Source: Leptospira noumeaensis
Lineage (GTDB): Bacteria > Spirochaetota > Leptospiria > Leptospirales > Leptospiraceae
Assembly (NCBI RefSeq): GCF_004770765.1
Contig: NZ_RQFK01000026.1
Coordinates: 186,001 to 250,000 of the forward strand
Reading direction: 5' to 3'
DNA: 64,000 nt
Of this stretch, positions 37,231 through 46,369 are shown piece by piece. The notes beneath the pieces are model-generated. The model made no database searches. It was given only the letters and a program-made list of their open reading frames with translations, and had not been told where the DNA came from. The position numbers were made by a program, and so were the translations under genes. Position 1 is the first letter of the stretch. Each line of letters opens with the position of its first letter.

Positions 37231-37880
37231 ACCGTTTAGCGGAGTTATGGAAATTATTTAAATTTTCTATCAAAGAAAATAGGGAACGTTTGTTTCATGT
37301 TTGTTTGATTGGGAGTTTATTTGTCCATACCGCAACTTACGCTGGTTATAAGATAAGTCAATTGCGTGGTGATGAAGTCGTTGAAGAATCTAACTTTGAA
37401 GATGTAGATGTTAGTTTTGAAGAAATTCCTCCTGAACTCATTGGTGGAACATCTTCCCCTGCACCCATCGAAAAACAAGAATGGGTGGAGGGTAGTAACA
37501 AAGACAAAGCCGATGAACCAGATAACTCGGATATCAATCCAAACCAACTCTCTGGTAACGGAACTGATAAAGATGGATATTTGTTTTCATTCAATGGAGA
37601 CAAAATGCCTACGGCAATCATTGACTTTGATTTAAGAGAGTATTTTCCTCCCCAAGCGAAAGCTGCCAATATTGTAGAGAAACAAGTTGTTTTACTTGTT
37701 CAAGTGAATGAAGATGGTAGTTTACAATCTGCAAAAATTGTTTCTGGCCGAGTTGGTTATGGATTTGAAGAAGCTGCGTTGAAACTCATCAAACGCGTAC
37801 GTTTCAGCCCAGGATATGTCCAAGGTCAACCTAAGAAAATGGCGCACAGATTGCCTATTTTGTTTTCATTAGAAGACTAA
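37227..37880 (+). CDS. tonB: TonB-family energy transducer
   Basis: A 217-residue TonB homologue. One membrane anchor lies at about 27-45 (VCLIGSLFVHTATYAGY), with the His seen in many TonB anchors. The linker is acidic and Asn/Ser-rich (EQKEWVEGSNKDK-like, DNSDINPNQLSGNG) rather than Pro-Lys repeats. The C-terminal domain has VVLLVQVNEDGSLQSAKIVSG, GFEEAALKLIKRVRFSPG and a final MAHRLPILFSL, matching the family. Together with ExbBD it should drive the receptor encoded upstream in the same unit. Confidence 0.92.
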   Translation: MNRLAELWKLFKFSIKENRERLFHVCLIGSLFVHTATYAGYKISQLRGDEVVEESNFEDVDVSFEEIPPELIGGTSSPAPIEKQEWVEGSNKDKADEPDNSDINPNQLSGNGTDKDGYLFSFNGDKMPTAIIDFDLREYFPPQAKAANIVEKQVVLLVQVNEDGSLQSAKIVSGRVGYGFEEAALKLIKRVRFSPGYVQGQPKKMAHRLPILFSLED

Positions 37881-37889
37881 GCTCTCGGT

Positions 37890-39806
37890 ATGTTAAACCT
37901 AGGTGGCAGATTTTTAGAAAAACCAACTCTATCCATCTGCCTCCTTTTTCTCGTATTCTCTGTTTCTATTTCCTCTTATGTTTATTCCATCACCAAACCA
38001 ACTGATAGTTCATTAGCAGAATATTATCTTGCAGAAAACACGGAGTACTTTGTTGGTGATATCCCGACAAATGATGATGGCGAAATCGATTTTCAAAAAA
38101 TGCATAAAGTATATTGGGAATCTATTTCTGGTTGGATCAATGATTCTGAACTCCAACGAATCACGGATTCAGAATTTATTTGGTTACGTTCAAAGGCATT
38201 GCCGAATCACAAAACAAAGGAAGAACTATATTTTTTAATCGAACATGGTGGTTTAAATTTAGAGATATTTAATGAATATGGAGATTCTATTTTTAAATAT
38301 GGAAATTTTTTAGACCAGGAAAGGCTCCCTAACATATTCCAATCAAAATTTAATTGGGTAAAAATCCCCAATGATGATTCAAACTACTATTACCTAAGGT
38401 TGTATCACAAAAAAGGAATTCTCTTTGTGATTACCATCGTGGAGAATTTAGTTGGAAAACAAACAGCACTCTATAGAGAAATTGCTTTAAAAAACCTAAC
38501 ACCAATTTTTTTCCATTCATTCTTCTTAATGATTGGTATCATCTGCGCTTTGGTATTTTTTATTGAATATAAAAAACAATATAATATATTACTTGATTTT
38601 GCCGCATTTTCATTATGTTTTGGCCTTCTTGGTCTCACATCCAACGTACTCATCCGATATCTATTTACAAACTCAGAAACTTTATTTATACTCACTACGG
38701 TTGCATCAAATTTTGTTTTTATTCCAATGTTATCAGGTGTGCGTCGCCTTTTCGGAAGCGGAAGATACAAAGTTCTCGATATATTAATTTATATAGATGT
38801 TGTTATTTGTTCTGCGACGACCATACTCGTTTTTTCACTCCCTTTTGTTGATAGTGCTCATTCGTTACTAATTAGTAGCAGAAGTTTTTTCCTTTTATTC
38901 AATCTTTTGAATATTCTAGGACCGATCTACATTACCTTTGAGTCTTGGAAAAAAGGCAATCCTGAAGCATTTGGTCATTTTATAGGATTTAGCGTTACAC
39001 TCCTCCTAGTAATCATAGAAATTTTTCTCGCAATCAAATCGAACGATAACTCTACAAATAAAGTAGTTCTTTGGGGTGTTCTTTTCGGAGTGATATCCCA
39101 AGGATTTGCATTAGAACGTGCGATCTTTGCCAACAGACAAAAAGCACAAGTATACAAAGAAGATTTATTAAAAGCTGAAAAATCCCTAAAAGAAAGCCAA
39201 CTCAAAACTCTCCAAACAAAAATGAGCCCGCATTATTTGTTTAATTCTTTAAACACGATCCACGCACTCCATAAAATTAAACCAGAGTTAATTGGCGATG
39301 CCATTTTGAGTCTCGCTAATAACTATCGATTTATCTCTGATAGAACTGACAGAGATTGGATTCCTTTTGAAGAAGAATGGAATTTTTTAGAGGATTACCT
39401 CCATCTTCAAAAATTAAGATTTTATGATACTGTCAAAATTGATTTTAAAAAGTCTGGGGATTTTTCTTCGGTAATCCTGCCCCCATTACTTCTCCAACCC
39501 ATCATAGAAAATTCTTTTAAACATGGGTTTAGAGGTTCAGCAGAAGAACAGTTCCAACTTTTCATTCATGCAAAAATGATCCGAGATTCTGTTTTTAGTT
39601 TTGTGGTTTATGATAATGGAATCGGAATTCCAGAGGAACTCCTGGCAGACAAAACAAAACTCCTGGAAAGATCTCTTGGGAATATCAAAGAACGATTAAG
39701 GAATTTATATTCAGAGTTTAGTTTTGAAGTGACGCGGAACTTTCCGGAAGGTGCAAGAACAGAAATAGAAATTATACTAACATCTAAAGTTCAGCAAGTT
39801 CCCTAA
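37890..39806 (+). CDS. LytS-type sensor histidine kinase
   Basis: A membrane sensor kinase of 638 residues. It has an N-terminal anchor (about 15-35), an extracytoplasmic segment of about 160 residues, seven hydrophobic helices (about 205-405), a coiled coil, then the His_kinase domain of the LytS family: KMSPHYLFNSLNTIHAL (His448), FLEDYLHLQKLRF, LPPLLLQPIIENSFKHGF and the ATP-binding DNGIGIPEE. Kinases of this family partner LytTR regulators, such as the one just before the operon. It follows tonB by nine bases, so the import system and its sensor are made together. The last 23 bases overlap the convergent SCO1 gene. Confidence 0.93.
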   Translation: MLNLGGRFLEKPTLSICLLFLVFSVSISSYVYSITKPTDSSLAEYYLAENTEYFVGDIPTNDDGEIDFQKMHKVYWESISGWINDSELQRITDSEFIWLRSKALPNHKTKEELYFLIEHGGLNLEIFNEYGDSIFKYGNFLDQERLPNIFQSKFNWVKIPNDDSNYYYLRLYHKKGILFVITIVENLVGKQTALYREIALKNLTPIFFHSFFLMIGIICALVFFIEYKKQYNILLDFAAFSLCFGLLGLTSNVLIRYLFTNSETLFILTTVASNFVFIPMLSGVRRLFGSGRYKVLDILIYIDVVICSATTILVFSLPFVDSAHSLLISSRSFFLLFNLLNILGPIYITFESWKKGNPEAFGHFIGFSVTLLLVIIEIFLAIKSNDNSTNKVVLWGVLFGVISQGFALERAIFANRQKAQVYKEDLLKAEKSLKESQLKTLQTKMSPHYLFNSLNTIHALHKIKPELIGDAILSLANNYRFISDRTDRDWIPFEEEWNFLEDYLHLQKLRFYDTVKIDFKKSGDFSSVILPPLLLQPIIENSFKHGFRGSAEEQFQLFIHAKMIRDSVFSFVVYDNGIGIPEELLADKTKLLERSLGNIKERLRNLYSEFSFEVTRNFPEGARTEIEIILTSKVQQVP

Positions 39807-40350
39807 GTTTGGTTGCTAATGCATTGGCTGAAACTCCACCAGGAAAATTTGTCAGTGTATTCAAGTCCTCATCTAACACATAAATAAAATTTGAATGATC
39901 AATTCTGTAATTATTTCCAGTCCCTACTTTTTCTCTAACAATCCCAAACAAATCTGTTAGTTTTATTAATGATTCAGCATTGGGAGAAAGTGCAGTTAAA
40001 TTTTTACCAGGGAAGTTTTGTATGTAGTTTTTTAAAGTAGAAGGAGAATCTCTTTCCGGATCTAAGGTAACAAAAATAAATCGGAACCGATTTGATTTTT
40101 CACCGAGAATCAGCGAAGCCCTTCCAAAATTTGTCAAAGCCAAAGGACACATATCGGGACAATGTGAAAAACCAAAATACAATACAGATTTTTTTTCAGA
40201 CCAAAACTTAGGTTCGAGTACACTTCCATCTGGTCTTACAAAGGATAAATGTTTCCATTCTTCTTTGATTTTATCTTCTTTGGATTGACAACACAATCCC
40301 AAACTCATCAAAAATATTAAGCTAAAAATTGTTATACGGCGACGATCCAA
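39784..40350 (-). CDS. SCO1-family copper chaperone lipoprotein
   Basis: A thioredoxin-fold copper metallochaperone of 188 residues that delivers Cu to CuA-type or other periplasmic sites. The metal-binding CPDMC is at residues 64-68 within FGFSHCPDMCPL, and the third ligand His is in RIDHSNFIYV. FVTLDPERDSP is also typical. The signal ends SLGLCC, so it is probably a lipoprotein. The start is a TTG inside the end of the oxidase gene, preceded by a strong GGAGG. Its position suggests copper loading of the multicopper oxidase or cupredoxin upstream rather than of a cytochrome oxidase, none of which is in the window. Confidence 0.93.
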   Translation of the reverse strand: MDRRRITIFSLIFLMSLGLCCQSKEDKIKEEWKHLSFVRPDGSVLEPKFWSEKKSVLYFGFSHCPDMCPLALTNFGRASLILGEKSNRFRFIFVTLDPERDSPSTLKNYIQNFPGKNLTALSPNAESLIKLTDLFGIVREKVGTGNNYRIDHSNFIYVLDEDLNTLTNFPGGVSANALATKLRELAEL

Positions 40351-41399
40351 CCCATTCCTCCATTTTCAGCCATATGTGTTTGGTGTGGATGGAACATATA
40401 ACGACCTTTTTTCTTAAGCACAAATTCAATCACAACACGTTCTGTTTGTCCAATCGAAACCACATCAGAATGTCCATCAGGAACCGTTGTTCCTAAACTA
40501 CGAATGATATCAAATGTTTGAGCATGTAAATGGAAGGTAATGATGGGTTCTCTTTCCATCATATTCTGGATATAAAACCGAACGCGTTCCCCCACAGGAA
40601 CTTTCATCGGATAACGATCATAAATTCCTGCGATTCCATTCCATGTATAATAATCGTTTCGCCCTTTACCTTTTGTATCCCATCCAGAAAATGTCAGAAC
40701 AAATTCATGAGCAGGTGGTCTTTTGGTAGGAGGGTCTACTAGAAGAGCACCATACAAACCTTTGGCGGTATGAACCATGAGTGGTGGCACATGGCAATGG
40801 TAAGGATGAAGGCCCACTGGCCCCGCTTCTATCTGATAGGTTCTTTCTCCAAAAGCCGGGATTGGTTCCCAACCATCTTCCATAGGATCGTGTGTTCCAT
40901 GAAAATGTAAAGAATGAGGATCGGGACTTGAATTTTTAACATGGATCCGAAGTGTATCTCCTAAGTTGGCACGAAGCACTGGGCCTGGAACTAAACCATC
41001 AAATGTCCAAGCAGGATAATTTACATTATGAGCAATATTCATACTCAAAGGAAAAAGATTGAGGTTAAAATCTTTCACTTTCGAGTTCGAATTTTTATAG
41101 TTAGGTGGATAGTAAAACCGTTCGGTGTATTCTTCTTTGATGAAAAATGGTGGGTGTGCCATACTTCCATAAGTATTGGTTCCACGTAAACTCCCACCTG
41201 CCCCAATCGAATTTTGGTAATTATCACTGACTGTGGGAGTGGTCACCACTCCAAAGTTCACAGCACTTGAAGAATTAGAATCGGAAGGTCCACAAATTTC
41301 ATCAGAGTTACGAGAATTGAATTTTATGGATCCAAAAAGAGATCCAACAAGTCCCGTAATTCCAAATCCTAATGCAGTTAAAAAACTCTTCCGATCCAT
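40332..41399 (-). CDS. Two-domain multicopper oxidase
   Basis: A periplasmic copper enzyme of 355 residues with a twin-Arg-like or Sec leader (MDRKSFLTALGFGITGL). Only two cupredoxin domains are present. Four His-x-His motifs build the trinuclear centre: SLHFHGTHD, HPYHCHVPP, TFHLHAQTF and MFHPHQTHM. The single type 1 Cys is in domain 1 (HCHVPPLMVHTAKGLYG), as in nitrite reductase (NirK) and type C two-domain laccases. The substrate could be nitrite, phenols, or Cu(I). The start ATG at 41399 follows AAGAGAG. Neighbours are a cupredoxin fusion upstream and SCO1 downstream, overlapping by 19 bases. Confidence 0.88.
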   Translation of the reverse strand: MDRKSFLTALGFGITGLVGSLFGSIKFNSRNSDEICGPSDSNSSSAVNFGVVTTPTVSDNYQNSIGAGGSLRGTNTYGSMAHPPFFIKEEYTERFYYPPNYKNSNSKVKDFNLNLFPLSMNIAHNVNYPAWTFDGLVPGPVLRANLGDTLRIHVKNSSPDPHSLHFHGTHDPMEDGWEPIPAFGERTYQIEAGPVGLHPYHCHVPPLMVHTAKGLYGALLVDPPTKRPPAHEFVLTFSGWDTKGKGRNDYYTWNGIAGIYDRYPMKVPVGERVRFYIQNMMEREPIITFHLHAQTFDIIRSLGTTVPDGHSDVVSIGQTERVVIEFVLKKKGRYMFHPHQTHMAENGGMGWIVAV

Positions 41400-41418
41400 A
41401 ATCAAACTCTCTTAAAAA

Positions 41419-41730
41419 CTAAATGTGAGAAATTAAACTCAAAACCCAAACAAGAACCAAAACACCTAGGCCGCCGCCGACTGCTGTTTGTTTGAATTTT
41501 TTCTCATACTCGGTGTCAGCAACTAACAAATATACTGCTGGCCCAACCACAGGAACTACTAAAATTACCAGAGACCAAATGATTTGTTTTGTAGTATCCA
41601 TTCCATTTTGTTTAGAAAGTCCAAACAAAGCCAAAGGTGCCCAAACCATTGTTAAAACAAAGGGGAGGTAATACGCGTAAGATCCGATAAAGTATGTCCA
41701 AAAACTTGGGGTTGCAAATGTTGTTTCCAT
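41419..41730 (-). CDS. Small PLDc_N-type membrane protein
   Basis: A 103-residue protein with three membrane helices. The segment VWAPLALFGLSKQN, then IIWSLVILVVPVVGPAVYLLV, fits the PLDc_N (phospholipase D N-terminal) membrane module without any nuclease domain. It is also similar in layout and wording to the last 90 residues of the cupredoxin fusion encoded just upstream (WLVLLVPFIGSLVYLY, then a T-V-x-G-G stretch). It probably forms a membrane partner in the copper module. It is about 15 bases from the upstream gene and 19 from the oxidase gene. Confidence 0.82.
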   Translation of the reverse strand: METTFATPSFWTYFIGSYAYYLPFVLTMVWAPLALFGLSKQNGMDTTKQIIWSLVILVVPVVGPAVYLLVADTEYEKKFKQTAVGGGLGVLVLVWVLSLISHI

Positions 41731-41745
41731 AAATAAACTCCTATA

Positions 41746-43719
41746 TTAAGTTAAAGACGGTTCTGTTACTGCCGTCATCGCATAGCCAGCATAAGCTAGT
41801 ATTGTTAAAAAAAGTAAAATTCCACCAATGACTACGGTATTTCGAACCACTCGTGAAATTTTGGATTCCTTTGAATACAAATATACCAAAGAACCAATAA
41901 AAGGAACGAGTAATACCAACCAAAAGTAAAAATCTAGTTTTGCACCTTTAGCGGAGAATCGATCCAACATGGCAAGTCCTGTCCAAGCGGCAAAAATAGC
42001 AAACGGCAACAAATAACCCATGATATGGAAATACCATGTTTTTAATGTTCCCGGGAAATGGACTCTCCAACCAGAAGTATACATTTTGTTAGTTGCTGCG
42101 TCAAATTCCACTTGGCTGAGTTTCGGTAGTTCCGCTGTATCAATCAATCCTTTGTTTGATTCAAAGACATCATGTGCAGGAATTATAGATTCCAAACTTT
42201 CCTTTGGCATATTGGATTGTGCCGGAGGAATGGGTTGGTTTTTATAAGAACCTAATACAAATTCACGAAGGTTCGCCTGAACAAATAAAGCTAGCAAACC
42301 AATACTAGACGACATATCACCTATATGTGGATAACGAAGTCCAGAACAAGACTGAAGTGATTCTAATAGCGGTGGGCTCGAAACTCCATAAGAATTGCCT
42401 TCAAAACAGTTCCCCACATTCACAGGCCCACTGAGAGCAATGTCTCCGCGACCGGAATGGTAAACCTTGTTGTTCCTCACGACGTTGTTATTGGAGATCC
42501 AAATATTTTCATCGATATTCATGGTGACTAAAATACCATAATTGTTGTGGTTAAAAACTAAATTGTCTTCCACAAGATTTTCAAGTGCCCCAAGAAGTGC
42601 GATACCATTTCCAATGGATGGGTATTCTAATTTTTTGGAAGGAGCATTGGTATTGTTGTTATCATAAACAATATTCTTTTTGACCACAATCTGCTTTTGT
42701 GGAGGAAGTAACTCGCGATCCAATGTATTTGGTCCAATTCCCAATTGGTTTTTTCTCCAAATAGAAGATAACAAATACAAGTTTCCACTTGAATTGGTTC
42801 CCGAATAACCAAGTGCATTGTTCTCTGAAATTACATCATTTATAATCGCATTACATGGATTACACTGTCCGATGTAAAATCCCGAATCAGGAGATCCAGA
42901 AGCATACGAATGTTCCATAAGTCCATCTTCGGAATCAAAAGCATAAATACCATAATCACCGTTATTGTATGCAGTTAGATATGATCCGCGATATCCTTTT
43001 ACACCCGTCCAATAAACACCATTGAGTGTTGCATTTCTGGTGGTAAGGTTTTCAACAGCCACACCATCAGCACCCACAACCATAATTCCATTACCACGCA
43101 AGAATTCACCGTCAATGATGGTTTCATTACGGTCTTCTCCACGAATCACAATCGAAGGAGTGGTAACAGTTACTTCTTCTTTATAAATTCCTTTTGCAAC
43201 TAATACAAGATCCCCAGGTGACGCTGCGTCCACAGCATTTTGAATGGTTTTGTATTGAGATGGAACTTTTCGAGTCACTCCTGACCACTTCTTGGATATT
43301 TTTGATTTAGCTATGTTTGTTTGTGGATTGTAAGCGGCATCTCCAATCACAGCAACACCAGTCATTCCAATTTTACCATCAGGAGAAGCATGGAAGGAAC
43401 AAAAATAAGGGTAAACACCTTCTTCCGGAAAAAACACATCTGTATGGGCACCGCGGAACATCGCTAAGTTGCCAAATGTTTTTTCTGTTGTCCAATCCTT
43501 GGTGATGGATATGGCATTGTGAGGATTGTTTCCTTCGTTCACAAATCGAATTTTACCGCCTTTGAATGTGCGAATGACAGGCGGGTGAAAGGCATTGTCC
43601 ATCATGGTAACGTGGACAAACGCCGAATTGGCCGGATCTTCCGAATTACAATGATTCATACCAAACGTTATGAATCCCGTAAGGAAGATTCCTAATAGAA
43701 TCTTTTTTGTCTTTTGCAT
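41746..43719 (-). CDS. Cupredoxin + beta-helix + PLDc_N fusion lipoprotein
   Basis: A three-part protein of about 657 residues. The signal ends GMNHC, suggesting lipidation. Residues about 30-130 are a plastocyanin-like domain with ligands His in NPHNAI and Cys/His/Met in YFCSFHASPDGKIGM. Residues about 150-450 form a NosD-like right-handed beta-helix (TIQNAVDAASPGDLVLVAKGIYKEEV, then many NN/GI/NxV repeats such as ENLTTRNATLNGVYW). The last 120 residues have membrane helices of the PLDc_N type. The ATG at 43719 follows GGGAAA. NosD helps load copper into nitrous oxide reductase, so a copper delivery or electron-transfer role for the neighbouring oxidase is plausible. Confidence 0.85.
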   Translation of the reverse strand: MQKTKKILLGIFLTGFITFGMNHCNSEDPANSAFVHVTMMDNAFHPPVIRTFKGGKIRFVNEGNNPHNAISITKDWTTEKTFGNLAMFRGAHTDVFFPEEGVYPYFCSFHASPDGKIGMTGVAVIGDAAYNPQTNIAKSKISKKWSGVTRKVPSQYKTIQNAVDAASPGDLVLVAKGIYKEEVTVTTPSIVIRGEDRNETIIDGEFLRGNGIMVVGADGVAVENLTTRNATLNGVYWTGVKGYRGSYLTAYNNGDYGIYAFDSEDGLMEHSYASGSPDSGFYIGQCNPCNAIINDVISENNALGYSGTNSSGNLYLLSSIWRKNQLGIGPNTLDRELLPPQKQIVVKKNIVYDNNNTNAPSKKLEYPSIGNGIALLGALENLVEDNLVFNHNNYGILVTMNIDENIWISNNNVVRNNKVYHSGRGDIALSGPVNVGNCFEGNSYGVSSPPLLESLQSCSGLRYPHIGDMSSSIGLLALFVQANLREFVLGSYKNQPIPPAQSNMPKESLESIIPAHDVFESNKGLIDTAELPKLSQVEFDAATNKMYTSGWRVHFPGTLKTWYFHIMGYLLPFAIFAAWTGLAMLDRFSAKGAKLDFYFWLVLLVPFIGSLVYLYSKESKISRVVRNTVVIGGILLFLTILAYAGYAMTAVTEPSLT

Positions 43720-43796
43720 AGGTATTTCCCAGAACATGAGGACTTCCTCACATTTCGAGAATTCTACAACTGTGTTAAAACTTTGTCAATGGGAAT

Positions 43797-44423
43797 TCAA
43801 AGGAAAGAGGAAAAATATACAAACAAAAGATTGTTCAGTTCCGAGAGGACTGCCTTTTTTTCAGATGGTTTTTCCTTTCTTTGAGCAATTTTAAATACAG
43901 AGTCCACTGTTTCTACGATCATCAGGGCGCGGTAGTATGCGAATTTTTTATCCACTTTTGGGAAGAGCTGGAGGATCACTTTTTCCGCAAGCGACTTGGC
44001 AAAACGTTCATTACTTTCAATATCCAATTGTAACAATGCTTGGTTTGTATACAAAATGGAGTTAATCAAACGATACCCTTTCACTTCATTGAATGCTTGT
44101 TCAAATGCGGACAAAGTGAACGCAATAAAATCAGGGGAGAATTTTTTTTTCTTTTTCAGTTCTTCATCCAAAAGTTTAAAAAAAGAATCATGAAGGATAA
44201 AATAACAGGACTCTGCATGTGAGTAAATGATGGATTCTTTATTCGGAAAAAATTGATAGATAGAACCAACAGAGATCCCACTTCTTTCTGCAATTAAATC
44301 AGTCGTCAGATCGTCATACCCAACTTCTCCTAATAGCTCAATGGCGGTATCTACAATTTTTTGATACCTTTCCTTGGAACGTTTTTGCTGCGGAACTTTT
44401 CTTGGATTCAGTTTGATGTTCAT
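43797..44423 (-). CDS. TetR-family regulator of the efflux operon
   Basis: A 208-residue regulator with a clear N-terminal helix-turn-helix: RYQKIVDTAIELLGEVGYDDLTTDLIAERSGISVGSIYQFFPNKESI at about residues 18-65. The ligand domain has no recognisable specificity. The start codon overlaps the macB stop (ATGA), so it is the last gene of the tolC-macA-macB-tetR unit and probably autoregulates that unit. The copper-module gene lies 77 bases further on the same strand, so it may also be affected. Confidence 0.92.
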   Translation of the reverse strand: MNIKLNPRKVPQQKRSKERYQKIVDTAIELLGEVGYDDLTTDLIAERSGISVGSIYQFFPNKESIIYSHAESCYFILHDSFFKLLDEELKKKKKFSPDFIAFTLSAFEQAFNEVKGYRLINSILYTNQALLQLDIESNERFAKSLAEKVILQLFPKVDKKFAYYRALMIVETVDSVFKIAQRKEKPSEKKAVLSELNNLLFVYFSSFL

Positions 44424-46366
44424 TCAGATCGTAAAGCTACAATCGGACTAAGTTTAGCAGCATACTCGGAAGGCCACCAGCCAAAAAGTATTCCGATCGA
44501 TATGGAAAATAGAAAAGCAAATCCAATAGAAGGAAAGGATAAAACAATAGTCCAACCGAAGTATTCCTGCAAAAAAATGACAGCAAGGATTCCAAATACA
44601 AGTCCAACAATCCCTCCAGTCAAACTTGTCAAAGTAGATTCGATTAAAAATTGCATACGAATGTCGGACTCACGAGCACCAAGGGCTTTCCTGAGACCAA
44701 TTTCTTTTGTTCTTTCCTTTACAGAAACTAACATAATGTTCATAATTCCAATACCACCTACCATCAGTGATACCGTGGCAAGGGCAATGAGTAACGTTGT
44801 CATGGTTTGGTTGGTTTCTGATACAGCAGATTGGATATCCGCCATATTCATTACTTGGTATATGTTTCCCATCGATTCGTTTGTGCCATGACGTTCATGT
44901 AAAAATTTTTTTAGAGAGGTTGTAAATTCTTCTGAAGACTCAGACTTTTCTAATTCCATTTCCAAACTATCAACGGCGTCTTTATTTAATAATCTTCGCA
45001 TAGCAGTATTTAGTGGGATGAGTATGACATCATCCTGATCACGAAATCCAGTGCTTCCTTTTTCAGGAAGGATTCCCACCACTCGAAATAAAATTCGATT
45101 TACCTTAAGATAAGTTCCTACAGGATTTTTACCTTCGTATAATTCTTTGACAACAGTATTTCCCAGAAGACAAACCAGTGCTCGTTTCCCGTTTTCCTCT
45201 TCAGTAAAAAACCTTCCTTCCACAGGTTCTAAATTCCGAAGGGTTTCGTAAATGGGATTCGCTCCAGTGATATAACTATTCCAGTTTCTATTCCCGAAAA
45301 CAAGTTGTGCTCTTCCATTCACAACAGCTGAGATTTGTTTTACTTCTGGAAATTTTTTAGCAACAGCGTTTACATCAAAAACATCCAATCGGTTGACAGA
45401 ACCGGCTTCAAGAGAAACTCCCCCACTTCGCATTCCCCCTGTACGCACTATGACCAGATTGGCACCTAACGAAGAAAACTGCTCCTCTACGGATTTTTTA
45501 GCACCCTCACCCAATGCCATTACAGAGATCACACAAACTACCCCAAAAAGAATTCCGAGTGCTGATAAAAAAGTACGCAATCGATTTGATGATAACGAAA
45601 ACAAAGATTGAAGAAAAATCCCTTTAAAAAGAGGCCATCCTTGTTTTCTTTTCAAATCAACCTTAGGCAATAGAATCTGATCTTTTTTTTTCTTTTTTCC
45701 TTCATCAGATAGTATTTTCCCATCACTCACGTGAATGATCCGATCACAATACTCTGCCATTTCAGGTTCATGGGTAACCATCACAATGGTTTTTCCTTCT
45801 TTGTGTAGGCGTTGTAATTCCAACATGATTTCAATTTTACTTTTGGAGTCTAAGTTTCCAGTAGGTTCGTCCGCAAAAATGATGGGTGGATCCACAAGGA
45901 GTGCGCGTGCGATAGCGACTCTCTGTTGTTGGCCGCCTGATAGTTCATTCGGTGTGTGGAGAGCCCGATTTGAGAGTCCCACTTTTTCTAACTGCTGTAA
46001 GGCTCTCTTTTCCTCAAAATTCACATTTGTGTATAACGATGGTAAACTTACATTCTGTGTCGCATTTGATTTTGCCAATAAATGGAATTGTTGAAAAACA
46101 AAACCAAGCATACTGCCACGTACATCAGACAATACATCGGAAGATTCACCATCCACCTTCCGACCAAATAATTTATAAGTGCCCGAGTCCACGTGATCCA
46201 GTAAACCCATCACTTGTAATAAAGTAGATTTGCCGGATCCAGAAGGACCCATAATCGCAACAAATTCCCCTTGCGAAATTTCTAAATCAATACCAGCCAA
46301 AACAGGAAACTTCGAATTTCCAATGGTATAAGATTTATTTAAATTATGAATCTCAATTGCTAACAA
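44420..46366 (-). CDS. macB: MacB-type ABC transporter (ATPase-permease fusion)
   Basis: A 648-residue inner-membrane transporter of tripartite efflux pumps. Residues 1-225 are the ATPase: Walker A GPSGSGKSTLLQVMG, signature LSGGQQQRVAIARALL, Walker B PPIIFADEPTGNLD and the switch His in VMVTHEPE. After a helix at about 270, a large MacB periplasmic domain (about 295-510) precedes three helices of the FtsX permease type (VSLMVGGIGIMNIMLVSVKERTKEIGLRKALGA). The substrate may be a macrolide, lipopeptide or envelope lipid. It is coupled to macA (three-base gap) and to tetR (four-base overlap). Confidence 0.95.
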   Translation of the reverse strand: MLAIEIHNLNKSYTIGNSKFPVLAGIDLEISQGEFVAIMGPSGSGKSTLLQVMGLLDHVDSGTYKLFGRKVDGESSDVLSDVRGSMLGFVFQQFHLLAKSNATQNVSLPSLYTNVNFEEKRALQQLEKVGLSNRALHTPNELSGGQQQRVAIARALLVDPPIIFADEPTGNLDSKSKIEIMLELQRLHKEGKTIVMVTHEPEMAEYCDRIIHVSDGKILSDEGKKKKKDQILLPKVDLKRKQGWPLFKGIFLQSLFSLSSNRLRTFLSALGILFGVVCVISVMALGEGAKKSVEEQFSSLGANLVIVRTGGMRSGGVSLEAGSVNRLDVFDVNAVAKKFPEVKQISAVVNGRAQLVFGNRNWNSYITGANPIYETLRNLEPVEGRFFTEEENGKRALVCLLGNTVVKELYEGKNPVGTYLKVNRILFRVVGILPEKGSTGFRDQDDVILIPLNTAMRRLLNKDAVDSLEMELEKSESSEEFTTSLKKFLHERHGTNESMGNIYQVMNMADIQSAVSETNQTMTTLLIALATVSLMVGGIGIMNIMLVSVKERTKEIGLRKALGARESDIRMQFLIESTLTSLTGGIVGLVFGILAVIFLQEYFGWTIVLSFPSIGFAFLFSISIGILFGWWPSEYAAKLSPIVALRSE

Positions 46367-46369
46367 TAG

